Assembly (NCBI GenBank): GCA_018817385.1
Contig: JAHIUA010000036.1
Location: 20,980 to 84,979 of the forward strand
DNA: 64,000 nucleotides
DNA from: Pseudomonadota bacterium
Lineage (GTDB): Bacteria; Desulfobacterota; Desulfobulbia; Desulfobulbales; Desulfocapsaceae
Direction: 5' to 3'
Below, in pieces: positions 62,845 through 64,000 of this stretch; positions within the stretch are counted from its first letter, which is position 1; the number at the start of each line of letters is the position of its first letter. A model generated the notes under the pieces. It was given only the letters and a program-made list of their open reading frames with translations. It ran no database searches and was not told the DNA's origin. The position numbers were made by a program, and so were the translations under genes.

Positions 62845-63792
62845 ATGGGGCGAGTTTGCCGATTGTTGTTATTGCTTGTTGTCTGTTCTTCTCTTTTCCT
62901 CAGTGGCTGTGGGTCTAAGTGTGTGCAAGGGGATTGTTCCAACGGTGAGGGGACCTTTGCCCCAGACAGTGGTGACCGCTATGAGGGGGAATGGAAAAAC
63001 GGTAAAAAGCACGGACATGGCAAGTTTACCAAGGCTAATGGTGCCATGTACGTAGGACAGTGGGTCGCTGGCAAGAGACAGGGGTACGGGGTAGCCACCA
63101 GTGTCATGGGGGATCGCTACGAAGGAACCTGGAGTAAAGATGAGGTGGATGGTAAAGGCTTTGTCACTTACGCCAATGGTGATCGATTTGATGGGCTCTG
63201 GCGGAATGGTAAAAAGCAGGGACCTGGCCGGTTTATTTATATCAGCGGCAACACCTATGAAAGTGAGTGGCGTGACGATGTCGAAGTCGGCAAGGGGATC
63301 TACACAACGGTTACAGGGGAACATTATAGTGATGGCTGTATAAGCGGTGATTGTCGTAATGGGCGTGGCGTCTACACCAAGGTTAATGGCGACCACTATA
63401 AAGGAGAGTGGTTGAATGGTCGGAAACATGGTCACGGCATCCTGACGTATGGCAATGGTGATCGATATATCGGCGAGTGGAAAGATGACCGGAAGAATGG
63501 CTTCGGAAAATTTCAACAGACATGTGGAACCAGCTATGTCGGGAACTGGAAAAATGACCAATGGCATGGTCATGGGACGTATCAATCAATTGACGGGAAC
63601 CGTTTTGTTGGTGAATGGAAAAAGGGGAAGATGAACGGTAATGGAACCCTGCACCAGGCCAATGGTAATCAGTATGTGGGGAATTGGAAAAATGGTCTTA
63701 AGCATGGATTGGGAACACTTATCTATGCCAGTGGCTACAGATATGTCGGGGAATGGAGAGATAATAAGATGGTGAGAATCTATCCCAATTAA
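62845..63792 (+). CDS. MORN-repeat lipoprotein
   Basis: Lipobox LFLSGCGSKC and tandem roughly 23-aa GDRYEGEWKNGKKHGHGKFT-type repeats; start placed at 62845. Confidence 0.92.
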   Translation: MGRVCRLLLLLVVCSSLFLSGCGSKCVQGDCSNGEGTFAPDSGDRYEGEWKNGKKHGHGKFTKANGAMYVGQWVAGKRQGYGVATSVMGDRYEGTWSKDEVDGKGFVTYANGDRFDGLWRNGKKQGPGRFIYISGNTYESEWRDDVEVGKGIYTTVTGEHYSDGCISGDCRNGRGVYTKVNGDHYKGEWLNGRKHGHGILTYGNGDRYIGEWKDDRKNGFGKFQQTCGTSYVGNWKNDQWHGHGTYQSIDGNRFVGEWKKGKMNGNGTLHQANGNQYVGNWKNGLKHGLGTLIYASGYRYVGEWRDNKMVRIYPN

Positions 63793-63862
63793 GAAATGGT
63801 ATAAGGTGTTGCGAGATCTTGATATGCTGTTCTGAGATCTTAAGCGTACTCCATTAGACCCT

Positions 63863-64000
63863 AGGAGCCTGTCGGACTTAGACATAAATCTGCTGCAAAT
63901 TTGACAAATCGGCCCATATTTCCATGGCTTTTCGTTAAATAGACCTGCTATTCGCCTCAAATCCATGAAAATCTGGTCTCGATTTCTCTAATTTTCGCTA
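63863..64000 (+). repeat. Dispersed repeat family B, copy 3 (truncated by window end)
   Basis: aggagcctgtcggacttagacataaatctgctgcaaatttgacaaatcggcccatatttccatggcttttcgttaaatagacctgctattcgcctcaaatccatgaaaatctggtctcgatttctctaattttcgcta; long near-identical blocks with 18267-18400. Confidence 0.9.

Overview
The window is a chromosomal, gene-dense segment. Gene content (dissimilatory-type sat, tetraheme cytochrome c3, System II cytochrome c biogenesis, TatBC, cobalamin uptake) suggests a sulfate-reducing or sulfur-metabolising Desulfobulbales-like deltaproteobacterium (inference, not proven). From left to right it contains: type IV pilus minor pilins and a large PilY1-like adhesin; CopZ/CopA; sat; aroB; an SPFH/zinc-ribbon/deaminase cluster; an orphan radical SAM gene; tatBC with a NapH/CcoG-like ferredoxin; purA; rpoZ; dnaJ; moaC; a DksA-family gene; galT; folE2; glyS; a cytochrome c3 with ccsB/resB; rpmB; an M16 peptidase; a USP; a PilZ protein; a 1406-aa membrane protein of unknown function; an HD-GYP regulator; a cobalamin-riboswitch-controlled btuCDF-like/cobI operon; hslO; LemA/TPM genes; sppA; dinB; a Crp/Fnr regulator; and a MORN-repeat lipoprotein. 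No prophage, CRISPR array, transposase or rRNA/tRNA was recognised. The least-explained signals are two families of dispersed, structured intergenic repeats. One is MITE-like, with a conserved left end, a hairpin showing a compensatory change, and an apparently internally deleted mini-copy. Other notable signals are three CBM5/12-like modules inserted in the PilY1 VWA region, an untracked 49-aa membrane miniprotein, a possible pseudoknot, and several genes with no visible Shine-Dalgarno. All product calls come from reading motifs by eye; no database search was run.
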